The position numbers and the translations under genes were made by a program. A stretch of 52,627 nucleotides of DNA from a virus: the IMG/VR virus record IMGVR_UViG_3300013093_000064, positions 1-52,627 of that record, one strand, 5' to 3'. The notes below the pieces were generated by a model. The model was not told where the DNA came from. It was given only the letters and a program-made list of their open reading frames with translations, and did no database searches. Numbering within the stretch: the first letter of the stretch is position 1; each line of letters opens with the position of its first letter. Positions 1 through 7,656 of this stretch are shown here, piece after piece.

Positions 1-39
1 GGCTTTGCTTAAACTTGTGAATAGTTTTTGGATTGCCAT
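1..39 (-). CDS. Start of a fibre-type virion gene, cut by the window edge
   Basis: Only 13 codons are inside the window; they begin MAIQKLFTSLSKA. The ATG lies 7 bases after the stop of the preceding gene (47-394). This opening resembles the first residues of fibre-like structural proteins in T4-like cyanophages, but that is from memory of the family and the fragment is too short for a firm call. Confidence 0.4.
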   Translation of the reverse strand, partial: MAIQKLFTSLSKA

Positions 40-46
40 CTAAGAC

Positions 47-394
47 TTACCCTTCAAAAGGTTCGTCTTCGTCAGCTATAGCGATAATGGCTGGAGCAAT
101 TCCTGCGTTTTGACGCATGATTGATAGTTCGTCTGGCTCGCACTCGCATGGTTCGCAACCGCACTCTTTGCAACTTTCATCTTCGCCAGCCAGCTTTTTC
201 ATCAGTTCAAGTTTTTGTTGCAGTGGTGGAACCATTAGATTTGATTCAGTATGGTCATGGTTGTCAATTTCAACAGCATGTAATTGTGCCGATTGATCTT
301 GATGTGGAACTTGTTGAGCAACAAGTTTAGAACTGCCTGTTTCTTGGCTGTCGATTACATCTGCCAATTTGCGTAGAATTTCACTTGCGTTCAT
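47..394 (-). CDS. Acidic Cys-cluster protein of unknown function
   Basis: 115 residues, not recognised as a named family. It begins MNASEILRKLADVID, an amphipathic helix of a kind often seen in marine T4-like phage proteins. At about residues 74-85 there is a compact cluster of four cysteines in an acidic setting (CKECGCEPCECEPDE), which could bind a metal. The C-terminal end is hydrophobic and then acidic. No membrane segment or signal peptide is seen. It is followed within 8 bases by the partial fibre-like gene. Confidence 0.6.
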   Translation of the reverse strand: MNASEILRKLADVIDSQETGSSKLVAQQVPHQDQSAQLHAVEIDNHDHTESNLMVPPLQQKLELMKKLAGEDESCKECGCEPCECEPDELSIMRQNAGIAPAIIAIADEDEPFEG

Positions 395-414
395 AATATG
401 TCCTGTTTATATAT

Positions 415-645
415 TTACTTCCAAGGGCGGCCTTTTACAAGACCCCCTACATGATTTTGTTTGGTCACAGCATTACCGGTATATGTTGTGGGCAATTCTG
501 TGGTGTCTGCTGTATGTCTATCATCTGCCACTGGTGTACTACCAGCACGGGCAGCAGATGCGGCTCTATTAGTAGCGGCCAAGGCCAATTTGGCGGCTTG
601 ACGTGCTTGTTTGGTACTTAGATGACTGATTCCGTTAGCTGACAT
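415..645 (-). CDS. Small Ala-rich protein of unknown function
   Basis: The chosen start is the ATG at 645 (MSANGISHLSTKQARQAAKL), because the upstream ATG at 681 would add residues that span the late promoter motif at 653-660. The protein has 76 residues: a basic, Ala-rich helix of about 30 residues, then a Thr-rich loop and a basic end (KGRPWK). A similar Ala/Lys composition occurs in the small protein at 47368-47544. No family is recognised. The leader after the promoter motif is only a few bases long and has no ribosome binding site. Confidence 0.55.
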   Translation of the reverse strand: MSANGISHLSTKQARQAAKLALAATNRAASAARAGSTPVADDRHTADTTELPTTYTGNAVTKQNHVGGLVKGRPWK

Positions 646-652
646 AATGTAG

Positions 653-660
653 TATTTATA
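653..660 (-). promoter_or_regulatory. T4-type late promoter TATAAATA
   Basis: The minus strand reads TATAAATA, which is the T4 late promoter and the core of the cyanophage late motif NATAAATA. Its end is only 7 bases from the ATG at 645. The start codon would then lie near the transcript 5' end, so either the mRNA is almost leaderless or a later start is used. Confidence 0.5.
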
Positions 661-712
661 CACAAAAGGAAAAGCCCGCACTGGGGGGCTTGATATTGTA
701 GGTAAATTTTAA

Positions 713-892
713 TTAGTGTATAGTCTGGGCTTGATAGTTTTCCCCGGCTATTTTAATCATAGCAGCATGAGTAACCAATCGTTCAAATTCTTCAAGTTCT
801 GCTGTAGTAGCCGCATAGTCAGGTAAATTGCCTTCAACTACCGCCCATAGACGTTCTGTATCTTCTTCAGTTAGCCAAGTTTCAAAAGCCAT
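713..892 (-). CDS. Small acidic protein (59 aa), unknown
   Basis: It begins MAFETWLTEEDTERLW and ends AQTIH. The ATG shares its A with the stop of the upstream gene (TAATG at 890-894), so the two are translationally coupled. The protein is acidic and mostly helical, with no known motif. It is the last gene of a chain of six tightly linked small genes that starts near 2195. Confidence 0.6.
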   Translation of the reverse strand: MAFETWLTEEDTERLWAVVEGNLPDYAATTAELEEFERLVTHAAMIKIAGENYQAQTIH

Positions 893-1074
893 TATTTTAG
901 TCCCATAATATGTCGAATAACTTCGTTTGCTTCGGGAAAACCGCGAGCTTCTTTTGCGGCTACAGTAGCTTCAATCATATCAGCCTGTATTTCGTGTAGA
1001 CCATTGACAAAAGTACCAATTTGGTCCCGAGTAAGTGTATAACGCAATACGTTAATTCTGTTATTTTTTTCCAT
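892..1074 (-). CDS. Small helical protein (60 aa), unknown
   Basis: The start at 1074 (MEKNNRINVLRYTLTRDQIG) is preceded by AAGGA 6 bases upstream. Using the longer frame would mean an overlap of about 90 bases with the gene before it. The start lies 14 bases inside the upstream gene. The sequence is mostly alpha-helical (GLHEIQADMIEATVAAKEA). No family is recognised. Confidence 0.55.
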   Translation of the reverse strand: MEKNNRINVLRYTLTRDQIGTFVNGLHEIQADMIEATVAAKEARGFPEANEVIRHIMGLK

Positions 1075-1339
1075 TTTGTTCCTTGAAATAAACTGTAAAA
1101 GCACGGGCATCTGATTTATGTGTATCACGTTGTTGGGCGTGTGGGCCACGATAACGAATACGCACTTGATAGCCCAATTGTTTTAGGCCTGCTCTAACTC
1201 CGTCAACATACTCAATGGGTATCATACGCAGATTGGGGTTGACACTGACAGCATTGTATAACTCGGAATATCCACCGATAAATGCTTCTACTTTCAGGGC
1301 ATCTGATACGTTGGTATTTTTAGGATGATAAGTGTACAT
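1061..1339 (-). CDS. Hypothetical protein (92 aa)
   Basis: It begins MYTYHPKNTNVSDALKVEAF and has a mixed alpha/beta look, with a basic stretch (YQVRIRYRGPHAQQRD) near residues 57-72. The ATG overlaps the stop of the upstream gene as TAATG at 1337-1341. No family is recognised. The dense coupling with its neighbours suggests a set of early host-takeover genes, which is inference. Confidence 0.6.
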   Translation of the reverse strand: MYTYHPKNTNVSDALKVEAFIGGYSELYNAVSVNPNLRMIPIEYVDGVRAGLKQLGYQVRIRYRGPHAQQRDTHKSDARAFTVYFKEQNGKK

Positions 1340-1671
1340 TATACTATCTTTGCTGGTTCTGTAATTCTATCGCTGTAAATTCGATTTCCACGTTCGCGTA
1401 TTAAATCCGCCGAACCCTGTGGATCGTTGTCAAACATTTCGCGAACATCTTCTTCGGTAATACCCGATTCAACCTGCATGGTATAAATTTCATAATGACG
1501 CTGTGGATTGGCACGAGCACGAAGAATCAAATGTTGAACTATGCTACCAAGTCTTGCCGGTGGGTCAACTTCTTGTAAAACTGCCCACACGGTTTCTTTT
1601 TCGTAGTTAGACATGTCAATAACTGCTTCAACACCATTGCAGTCCCAACTGAGCAAAAATACATTACTCAT
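1339..1671 (-). CDS. Hypothetical phage protein (110 aa)
   Basis: It begins MSNVFLLSWDCNGVEAVIDM, a beta-strand-like start, followed by an acidic helical C-terminal half (GITEEDVREMFDNDPQGSADLIRE). The start and stop codons overlap its neighbours by one base on each side. Similar short proteins are common in large phages. Function is unknown. Confidence 0.6.
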   Translation of the reverse strand: MSNVFLLSWDCNGVEAVIDMSNYEKETVWAVLQEVDPPARLGSIVQHLILRARANPQRHYEIYTMQVESGITEEDVREMFDNDPQGSADLIRERGNRIYSDRITEPAKIV

Positions 1672-1922
1672 TAATCCCAGTCCTTTTTACCACCGTGCTG
1701 TTCGTTGTAGTCGTAACCAGCAAGGTAAGCATCGATTTGATCTTTAGTCATCAAATCACGACCAACTTCTCGACTACTATAACTGTCGCCTAAGTAGAAG
1801 TGTGGATCACGTGGACGACTATACCACGAGTCAGCAGATCCACGATCAAACGGACCACCGTGACGGCTATCGTATTTGACGCCGTTAAACTCAATAAAGC
1901 AAAATTTATCTTCTACCAACAT
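1671..1922 (-). CDS. Hypothetical protein (83 aa)
   Basis: A Tyr/Asp/Gly-rich protein with a central SWYSRPRDPHFYLGDSYSSRE segment and a C-terminal helix LMTKDQIDAYLAGYDYNEQ. The start is preceded by an AAGGAG-like site (TAAGGAGTAATTATG). The stop overlaps the next ATG. No family is recognised. Confidence 0.6.
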   Translation of the reverse strand: MLVEDKFCFIEFNGVKYDSRHGGPFDRGSADSWYSRPRDPHFYLGDSYSSREVGRDLMTKDQIDAYLAGYDYNEQHGGKKDWD

Positions 1923-1931
1923 AATTACTCC

Positions 1932-2195
1932 TTATCTTGACAAATTCATTACACGACCTTGGAACTCGCTAAAATCGACACGCCAAGGCACAAACATTTC
2001 GATACCAACACGACCCTTGTCTTCACTGTCTGACCAGGAGTCTTTGGTAACTACAATTTTGTAGGCTTGATACCCCAATTCAGTATTGTGGGCATCAACT
2101 ACACGACCTTCAATAAAACAGTCTTCGCGACCTAACATTGGCTTGAAGTCGTATGCACGAATTGTATCACCTTCAACTATTGTTAATCCAACCAT
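1932..2195 (-). CDS. Hypothetical beta-rich protein (87 aa)
   Basis: The start MVGLTIVEGDTIRAYDFKPM at 2195 is chosen over the ATG at 2216 because AATAAGGAGC lies just before it and would be coding in the longer form. The predicted strands (TIRAYDF, EGRVVDA, AYKIVVT) suggest a small barrel. It is the first gene of the small-gene chain 713-2195, behind the promoter at 2226-2254. Confidence 0.6.
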   Translation of the reverse strand: MVGLTIVEGDTIRAYDFKPMLGREDCFIEGRVVDAHNTELGYQAYKIVVTKDSWSDSEDKGRVGIEMFVPWRVDFSEFQGRVMNLSR

Positions 2196-2225
2196 TTTTT
2201 GCTCCTTATTAATCACTATACATAC

Positions 2226-2254
2226 ATTATATAGGAGAGCGAATTTTGGGTCAA
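2226..2254 (-). promoter_or_regulatory. Early sigma70 promoter TTGACC-N17-TATAAT
   Basis: On the minus strand TTGACC (2254-2249) and TATAAT (2231-2226) are separated by exactly 17 bases. The same TTGACC plus AT-rich spacer recurs at 37244, 37517, 38222 and 48083. It would start the chain of small genes from 2195 down to about 713. Confidence 0.75.
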
Positions 2255-2268
2255 CCGAAATTTTAGGC

Positions 2269-2298
2269 GTAAAAAACCCCCTAATTTTGGGGGTTTTT
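2269..2298 (-). terminator. Rho-independent terminator
   Basis: On the minus strand AAAAACCCCC pairs with GGGGGTTTTTT around a short AT loop, with the T run at the 3' side. It lies just after the gene ending at 2321 and just before the early promoter at 2226-2254. The element is nearly symmetrical and could also work on the plus strand. Confidence 0.8.
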
Positions 2299-2320
2299 GG
2301 TGTTGTATTTTCGCAACAGA

Positions 2321-2542
2321 TTAGTGTAGCGTACCGTCGTCTAATTGATGCGGGTCCATAATCCCAAACATCTTTAAAATACGCTGTACTTTTTTAGGAG
2401 TTTTAAACGGCATTGAATCTGGTAAAAATACTGATTTTAACTCGCCGTCTGGGCCAAGTACAAAACCATAGTCCTCGTCGCTGATTTCTGTATCATACAC
2501 ATCTTCTACTACTTGTTCTTGAGTTGTTGCTGGTTTTGTCAT
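2321..2542 (-). CDS. Hypothetical acidic protein (73 aa)
   Basis: It begins MTKPATTQEQVVEDVYDTEI and contains a DEDYGFVLGPDGELKSVFLP strand-turn-strand and a basic helix TPKKVQRILKMFG. Its first 50 bases overlap the end of the metalloprotease-like gene in another frame. The terminator at 2269-2298 follows. No family is recognised. Confidence 0.55.
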   Translation of the reverse strand: MTKPATTQEQVVEDVYDTEISDEDYGFVLGPDGELKSVFLPDSMPFKTPKKVQRILKMFGIMDPHQLDDGTLH

Positions 2543-3146
2543 TTGAATGCTCCAGTTGTTTAATATACTTATTCGCTTGTTTTTTTAATTGTAGTAATAC
2601 TTTAAGATCTTGTTTAAAATGTTTCTTATAGTTTCGATATGTTGCTGTACGTTCCATTGGTCGATTGTACACTACCATTTCGCTTGCTACATTAAAACCA
2701 TGTGCTAAAATTTCATCTTCACATCCGAGATAATCTTGCATTGTTTCCGAATATCGTAATGTAGTTTTTGAACGATAGCCACGACCATGTCGGTATCCTC
2801 TACGTCTACAATAATACTGGTGAAGGTACTCGTGTGTCAAGACATCTGCTATATGAAAACCCATATTATGCCAGTCAGTTTTATCAATATAACTAACTCG
2901 TTCTTTTTTAGGATAAGTTAAAGTGATATAGATACAAGGATCGTTATTTTCGTCGTCGGCAGGACGATACTCACCCTTGATCCAAAAGTTACCCGGTTCC
3001 ACACGACTGTCTCGCTCGGTGTTAAAGACCAAGTTAGGATCACGAAACTGCATACGGATTAAATGTGTTAAACCCTCGGGCGTATACTGTTTACCACTGT
3101 GTCTAACAGCAATACTTCGTAAACGCTCAAGGGCTGGAAAAAACAT
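2493..3146 (-). CDS. HExxH zinc-metalloprotease-like protein
   Basis: 217 residues. The key motif is HEYLH at residues 105-109, preceded by a hydrophobic helix (FHIADVLT), which is the arrangement of gluzincin-type zinc peptidases. A downstream acidic helix (CEDEILAHGF, near 144-153) could supply the third ligand. The C-terminal third is Lys-rich and helical. There is no signal peptide, so it would act in the cytoplasm or in the virion. The ATG follows the stop of the SleB-like gene directly (TAAATG). A role in lysis or in protein processing is inference. Confidence 0.6.
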   Translation of the reverse strand: MFFPALERLRSIAVRHSGKQYTPEGLTHLIRMQFRDPNLVFNTERDSRVEPGNFWIKGEYRPADDENNDPCIYITLTYPKKERVSYIDKTDWHNMGFHIADVLTHEYLHQYYCRRRGYRHGRGYRSKTTLRYSETMQDYLGCEDEILAHGFNVASEMVVYNRPMERTATYRNYKKHFKQDLKVLLQLKKQANKYIKQLEHSNDKTSNNSRTSSRRCV

Positions 3147-3860
3147 TTAGATCTTTGATGGGTCTGAGTAAAATTTATGTCCGCCTACCCGAGCAACAAA
3201 CTTCTTGCTTTGTGCCCAGCTGGGACGTATACCCGCAGCATGAAAGTATAGTGCATCGGCAAACTTCATGCGGTATTCTGCATAGCCTTCGTTTAACACT
3301 TCATGTGCTATGCGTTGACTTTCTTGCCAACGTTCATCTTCTTTACCGGGTTTACGCATAAAAGCGCAGACCCAACTAAATTGACAAACAGGGATAGATT
3401 GCATAACTATTTCTTTTTTTACTACAGGTTCTGGACGGCCAAAAAAACCAGCAGCTACCATTTCTGTTTTCTGTAGTTCACGTTGACGAACAAATACTGT
3501 GCGTTGGTTGACAACTCCGCAAATTGACTTGTCAAAACGTCCGTCTTTAACACGATTGATTGTGACGATTGCGACAGCGGCTTTGCCTTCTTCGCTTTCA
3601 CTGCCGGCTTCATAGAATATGTTCCTTGCCAGGCAATCTTCGTCTTTGCTGGATACTGAAAAATCGATCCAAGGTGTTGTAATAATTTGAACTAAGGAAT
3701 CTAACTTATCCCTTGTTCCTGTTGCTAATCGCTCATACATTGATTGCGATTCTACTGCGTCAACTTTTGTAATAAAGTTTTGTTGTACTTCTTCTGCATG
3801 ACCGGGTGCCATTACGGTCAGGGCTAATATTGCTACGATAGATAAAAATATCGTTCTCAT
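3147..3860 (-). CDS. Secreted SleB-type cell-wall hydrolase
   Basis: 237 residues from the ATG at 3860, which has a strong AAAGGAGG site 6 bases upstream; the ATG at 3884 lies before that site. A Sec signal peptide is visible (MRTIFLSIVAILALTVMAPGHA, cut before EE). The C-terminal part matches the SleB/Hydrolase_2 family: DCLARNIFYEAGSESEEGK, VTINRVKDGRF, CQFSW, and ALYFHAAGIRPSW near the end. This family cleaves peptidoglycan (lytic transglycosylase or amidase type). A role as the phage endolysin, exported by the Sec pathway, is likely. The promoter at 3959-3987 lies about 100 bases upstream. Confidence 0.8.
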   Translation of the reverse strand: MRTIFLSIVAILALTVMAPGHAEEVQQNFITKVDAVESQSMYERLATGTRDKLDSLVQIITTPWIDFSVSSKDEDCLARNIFYEAGSESEEGKAAVAIVTINRVKDGRFDKSICGVVNQRTVFVRQRELQKTEMVAAGFFGRPEPVVKKEIVMQSIPVCQFSWVCAFMRKPGKEDERWQESQRIAHEVLNEGYAEYRMKFADALYFHAAGIRPSWAQSKKFVARVGGHKFYSDPSKI

Positions 3861-3958
3861 ACTGTCCTCCTTTGGTTGTCGCACTTTTTTAAGGTGCTAA
3901 GTTTATATAACCATGTAGATTTTGAGATATAGACTGCTATAACTGGTTATATGATACT

Positions 3959-3987
3959 ATTATACATATTTTATCCAGAAAAATCAA
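3959..3987 (-). promoter_or_regulatory. Sigma70-like promoter TTGATT-N17-TATAAT
   Basis: The minus strand has TTGATT (3987-3982) and TATAAT (3964-3959) with a 17-base spacer. It lies in the AT-rich gap 3861-4010 and would drive the cell-wall hydrolase gene with a leader of about 90 bases. Confidence 0.6.
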
Positions 3988-4010
3988 GATTAAATAGGAT
4001 TATATTTGCT

Positions 4011-5612
4011 CTAAACTGTTTTTAAAGATTGATAATAGTTAGCCACGTGTGGAGTGGTTTTACCATTTTTTTGGCTGTTGGTAAGATTTCTGCCCTCGGC
4101 TAAACAGGCGCGAATAGCGTCACCGGCTTGATCATCTGTTACAATATTTTCTAATATAATGTTGTAACCTAATTGAGATCCGTCAACACCAAAGTCATGT
4201 AACCTGCGACCGAATGACATAAAGTCTGAAGATCCAACTCCGTCAGTTGTTGTGCCACTGTAAAGACTGATACTGGCTCTTGATAGATTTGAATTTTCTG
4301 TGGCTACCTGACTTAATGATTTTGTTAATGATTGATTGGCATTAGTGGCCGCGGTTGCAAATGGTGATGTACCTGCAATGGCCGAATTAAAGTTTTGTAC
4401 AGAATTAAAAAATGCTATGTTGGCAGCAAGTGTTGCCGGGTCTGATCCTGGGTCTGTGGCTGCTGCAATCGCCGACGATAATGTTGCGGCATTGGCAATT
4501 AAATAAGCACCCAGCGTATTGCCCTGGATTGTGTTGATACTGTTAACTACTGTGGTAAAATTGTCATTGTGCCCAAGTCCTGCTACAGTACCAATGAGAT
4601 CTTGTATGAGAGGATTGCCAAACGGGCCTACTCCGGTTCCAATTGTTGATCCTATTGTTGAAGCCACCGTAGCTGGAATTACCGAAGTCAGTGTACCAAG
4701 ATGTGTCAACGAAGGATTTTCAACGTTGGCTAAAAAATTGCCTAACTTATAGTTGTCACCTTGGACTCCTAAATTTAATAATTTGTTGGCCAACTGTTTA
4801 AGTCCGTCTGACCCAACAGCTGATAGCCCTAAAGTTTCAACAACATCTTGTGGTATAAATGTTTCTATTAATAATAGTTCAGCAGCATTGTTTACAGTCT
4901 TAACTGGTGTTGAGTGTGATAAAGCGACGGCGTTGATTAAATTACTTCCGCTGACATTTGTTAATATTGCGGTTAATACCGAAGAAGGGATATTCTTTAC
5001 CATCGTTGGATCGTATCCAGATGACACAATGGTACGATTAATTCCCAAGGTATCCCCAAACCCGGCAGCTTGTAGTCCCATTACAAGGCTCTGCGGAGTA
5101 CCTACGGTAGTTAGATCTGTAAAGTCGTAAAGTATGCCAAAGTTTTTTAGATATGGACCAACGGCAATTAAATTGTTTGGAACTCCGCTGGTAATAACCT
5201 GATTGTAATTTGTTACACCAATGCCTAAGTTACCAAATGTTTCATTTTTGTATTCAGCCAATGCTGACGCTACTTCGGCGTTTGTAGCAACAAAGCTGGC
5301 AACACTATTAAACAACAAAATAAAATCTTTAAGACCCAGCACCGATGTCTCTGGGAGGATTCCCTGGGCATGTGTAGTAACCGTGGACACCACTGACGCA
5401 GAGTTATTAATAAAATATGGTAAACTATTAATAGTGTCGGTCAAACCAACGACGTTTCCAATGTTTGGTGCTACACGAAGATTAGCAATAGTTGTAACTA
5501 TAGAACTATTAACAACTTGGCTCATAGCCGAAGTCATATTTGAATTGATTGCAAGTCCGGTTCCTTGGCTAAGTCCGGCTATTGCTATTAGTGTTGTTGG
5601 AGTAAGTGCCAT
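4011..5612 (-). CDS. Large virion-like protein, probably tail associated
   Basis: 533 residues, rich in Ala, Asn, Ser, Thr, Val and Ile, very poor in charged residues until the last 60. It has no clear repeats or catalytic motif; the end (FMSFGRRLHDFGVDGSQLGYN...DQAGDAIRACLAEGRN) is more globular. This composition is typical of tail or fibre structural proteins. It lies directly downstream of the PAAR spike-tip gene, which supports a baseplate or spike role. The family is not recognised by name. A 10-bp hairpin sits just before its start. Confidence 0.5.
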   Translation of the reverse strand: MALTPTTLIAIAGLSQGTGLAINSNMTSAMSQVVNSSIVTTIANLRVAPNIGNVVGLTDTINSLPYFINNSASVVSTVTTHAQGILPETSVLGLKDFILLFNSVASFVATNAEVASALAEYKNETFGNLGIGVTNYNQVITSGVPNNLIAVGPYLKNFGILYDFTDLTTVGTPQSLVMGLQAAGFGDTLGINRTIVSSGYDPTMVKNIPSSVLTAILTNVSGSNLINAVALSHSTPVKTVNNAAELLLIETFIPQDVVETLGLSAVGSDGLKQLANKLLNLGVQGDNYKLGNFLANVENPSLTHLGTLTSVIPATVASTIGSTIGTGVGPFGNPLIQDLIGTVAGLGHNDNFTTVVNSINTIQGNTLGAYLIANAATLSSAIAAATDPGSDPATLAANIAFFNSVQNFNSAIAGTSPFATAATNANQSLTKSLSQVATENSNLSRASISLYSGTTTDGVGSSDFMSFGRRLHDFGVDGSQLGYNIILENIVTDDQAGDAIRACLAEGRNLTNSQKNGKTTPHVANYYQSLKTV

Positions 5613-5618
5613 TTGAAA

Positions 5619-5647
5619 TTTTGCCTTATTGTGTATTTAAGGCAAAA
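5619..5647 (-). promoter_or_regulatory. Hairpin in the leader of the 533-aa virion gene
   Basis: A perfect 10-bp inverted repeat (5619-5628 with 5638-5647, TTTTGCCTTA type) encloses a 9-base loop. On the minus strand the AAGG of the 3' arm is the only ribosome-binding-site-like sequence ahead of the ATG at 5612, so the hairpin could mask it. The loop contains TTAAATAC, a weak match to the late promoter. Confidence 0.45.
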
Positions 5648-5667
5648 ATAAACTACTACTATTATTT

Positions 5668-5964
5668 TTATCCGATATTAACGTCGGGACTGCCTTGATT
5701 AACCACATGGTTGCAGGTCAAAGGATCGCCCTTACGTGCAGCAAATTTGCCTTCAATTCTAACCGTGCTACTGCCTTGACTGATAGTGGCCGCTTGATGT
5801 GGTGGATGTGGATTTGAATGTCGTCTTGGATAAGGGGCATGACTACGATCCACTGTGCCAACTAATGCTGCCAATTGTCCGTTTATTTTAACCGTTGTTG
5901 CTCCAGCACTTTCGAGGTGTCCGTCGCTATTGTCTACATCATTGATTCTGGCAGCTTCTGGCAT
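5668..5964 (-). CDS. PAAR-motif tail spike tip protein
   Basis: 98 residues with the PAAR-protein pattern: MPEAARINDVD at the start, beta-hairpin repeats with small residues (TTVKINGQLAALVG, SSTVRIEGKFAARKGDP), His residues in the middle (RSHAPYPRRHSNPHPPH) and a late Cys-His (LTCNHVV) of the type that binds the metal at the cone tip. PAAR proteins cap the membrane-puncturing spike (T4 gp5.4 and type VI secretion spikes). It is coupled to the upstream gene by an ATG-stop overlap at 5964. Confidence 0.85.
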   Translation of the reverse strand: MPEAARINDVDNSDGHLESAGATTVKINGQLAALVGTVDRSHAPYPRRHSNPHPPHQAATISQGSSTVRIEGKFAARKGDPLTCNHVVNQGSPDVNIG

Positions 5965-6275
5965 TATGTTATGATCCCACTGGGTGCAGTTTGGATTCCT
6001 GTAGTTACTTGTATATAGTGATCTTGCATTGGCTTAATAGTCGGCGCTGTGATCATTATATGTTGTTTACTTAGTTCAACTTCGCCATCTGGATCGATAC
6101 TAAACATACTCTGCATAAGTCCAATACCTTTTTGTCCAGGAACTACTGTACATGGTTTACTCAGTGTGTAAGTAGTGTCTGTTTGGCTTACAATTTTAGC
6201 AACGAGCTCGTCCCCGTTGTTTAACTTGAATGATGCAATGTCTCCGTCGGAGATTTTTGATTTTGAAATTAACAT
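5964..6275 (-). CDS. Small beta-barrel (Sm-like?) protein, unknown
   Basis: 103 residues. The first half (GDIASFKLNNGDELVAKIVSQ then YTLSKPCTVV) looks like the bent-strand pattern of Sm/Hfq-type barrels: a surface-exposed NGDE turn between strands. The Sm2 motif is not clear, so this is only a resemblance. It lies between glutaredoxin and the PAAR gene, with 1-base spacing on one side and a start-stop overlap on the other. Confidence 0.5.
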   Translation of the reverse strand: MLISKSKISDGDIASFKLNNGDELVAKIVSQTDTTYTLSKPCTVVPGQKGIGLMQSMFSIDPDGEVELSKQHIMITAPTIKPMQDHYIQVTTGIQTAPSGIIT

Positions 6276-6276
6276 A

Positions 6277-6522
6277 TTAACCTTTTAGTTGTTCGAAAAA
6301 TTCTTCTGACTGTCGTTTGAGGCCTTGAAAGCCACCTTCGACTAATAGTTTACCATCTTTATAGATCTGCGGCACAGTTCTATGTCCTTCACCTACAACA
6401 AATTCACGTGCTTCTGAGCTTTCGTCAATTTTTACTTCTTCAAATTCAACGCCTTTTAATTGTAGTAGGCTTTTTGCTTGAACGCAAAAAGGGCAGTTGT
6501 TTTTTGAATATACTGTAATCAT
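6277..6522 (-). CDS. Glutaredoxin
   Basis: 81 residues, the usual length for a phage or bacterial glutaredoxin of the NrdC/GrxC type. The redox motif CPFC is at 10-13 (YSKNNCPFCVQAK), the cis-proline motif TVPQIY follows near residue 49 and the GG turn near 62-63. It would reduce the C-terminal disulfide of ribonucleotide reductase. The gene overlaps the end of nrdB by 4 bases and forms one operon with nrdA-nrdB, so its partner is evident. Confidence 0.9.
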   Translation of the reverse strand: MITVYSKNNCPFCVQAKSLLQLKGVEFEEVKIDESSEAREFVVGEGHRTVPQIYKDGKLLVEGGFQGLKRQSEEFFEQLKG

Positions 6523-7646
6523 AAACTAAATCCTTTAAATGTATCTTGGTCAACGTCTTGTTTTGTACCACCAATTACATAAGTGGTAATTTCTGTTTCT
6601 TGTGGTGCTACTTGTACATCTGCCCCGGCGATCCATTTTTGTGTCCATGGTAACGGATTGCTTGCACCGGGTTTCATACCGCAGTCTAATCCTACTGCTG
6701 TCATACGTTTACAGGTTAGCCAATCAATATATTGACTTAACAATACTTCGTTAAGACCAATCATTGATCCATCTTTGAACAAATACTTGGCCCAGGCTTT
6801 TTCTTGTGCCGCAGCTGCCAGGAACATCTGTTCACACTCAACCTTGGTTTCGGCCTTGATTGTAACATAGTCTGGATCGTCTTGCGGAAGTAATTTGAGC
6901 AGGGTCTGTGTAGATCCTAAGTGTACGTTTTCGTCACGTGCAATTAGTTTAATAATTTTAGCATTACCTTCCATCTTTTTCAACTCTGCAAATGCCCATG
7001 AGCAAGCAAAGCTAACATAAAAACGAATGCCTTCTAATGCGTTTACACTATTCAAGCATAACCACAACTTACGTTTAAGTTGATAAGGATCAACTACAAT
7101 TTCTTTGCCGTTGACTGAGTGGGTACCATACCCCAACATACGGAACCAACCTGCGCCCTCAATCAATGAATCGTAATACTTGCTGATATCTCCGGCACAG
7201 GCAACGATTTCATCTAAGTCCATTAGTTCGTCAAATACTTCGCTGGGGTTACTGTATACGTTACGGATAATATGTGTATAACTACGAGAATGAATCGTTT
7301 CGTTAAAGGCCCAAGTCTCAATCCATGTTTCTAATTCGGGAATCGTAGCAAGAGGCAAGAAAGCCAAGTTAGGACTACGACCTTGCACAGAGTCTAATAG
7401 GATTTGACGCTTTAAGTTACTGGTAAAGATATGCTTTTCAAAGTCAGTTAATTCTTTAAAATCTTTAGCATCACGAAGTACATCTACTTCCTCTGGACGC
7501 CAAAAGAATCCCAACTGTTTGTCTGTCAACTTGTCAAATTGACGATACTTTAGTACGTCATAACGTTGAATAGCGGGGGTTCCGTTTGTGTCTAAAAATG
7601 CTAAAGACTGGGTGTGATCGGTTTTACGAATATTGAATACGCTCAT
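6519..7646 (-). CDS. nrdB: Class Ia ribonucleotide reductase, beta subunit
   Basis: 375 residues, full length for NrdB. Near residues 115-122 it has ETIHSRSY, giving iron ligands Glu and His and the radical tyrosine at the E. coli NrdB spacing (E115, H118, Y122). The second ligand set is visible as the EGIRFY region and the DENVHLGSTQ motif (E-x-x-H). It makes dNTPs together with NrdA for phage DNA synthesis. The gene follows nrdA by 10 bases and overlaps the glutaredoxin gene. The C-terminal tail (DQDTFKGFSL) is the segment that docks on NrdA. Confidence 0.95.
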   Translation of the reverse strand: MSVFNIRKTDHTQSLAFLDTNGTPAIQRYDVLKYRQFDKLTDKQLGFFWRPEEVDVLRDAKDFKELTDFEKHIFTSNLKRQILLDSVQGRSPNLAFLPLATIPELETWIETWAFNETIHSRSYTHIIRNVYSNPSEVFDELMDLDEIVACAGDISKYYDSLIEGAGWFRMLGYGTHSVNGKEIVVDPYQLKRKLWLCLNSVNALEGIRFYVSFACSWAFAELKKMEGNAKIIKLIARDENVHLGSTQTLLKLLPQDDPDYVTIKAETKVECEQMFLAAAAQEKAWAKYLFKDGSMIGLNEVLLSQYIDWLTCKRMTAVGLDCGMKPGASNPLPWTQKWIAGADVQVAPQETEITTYVIGGTKQDVDQDTFKGFSL

Positions 7647-7656
7647 TTTACTTTCC

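Noticed and set aside
4519-5616. Plus-strand frames opposite the 533-aa virion gene
   Set aside because: No ribosome binding site or promoter; composition mirrors the Ala/Val/Ile-rich true frame.
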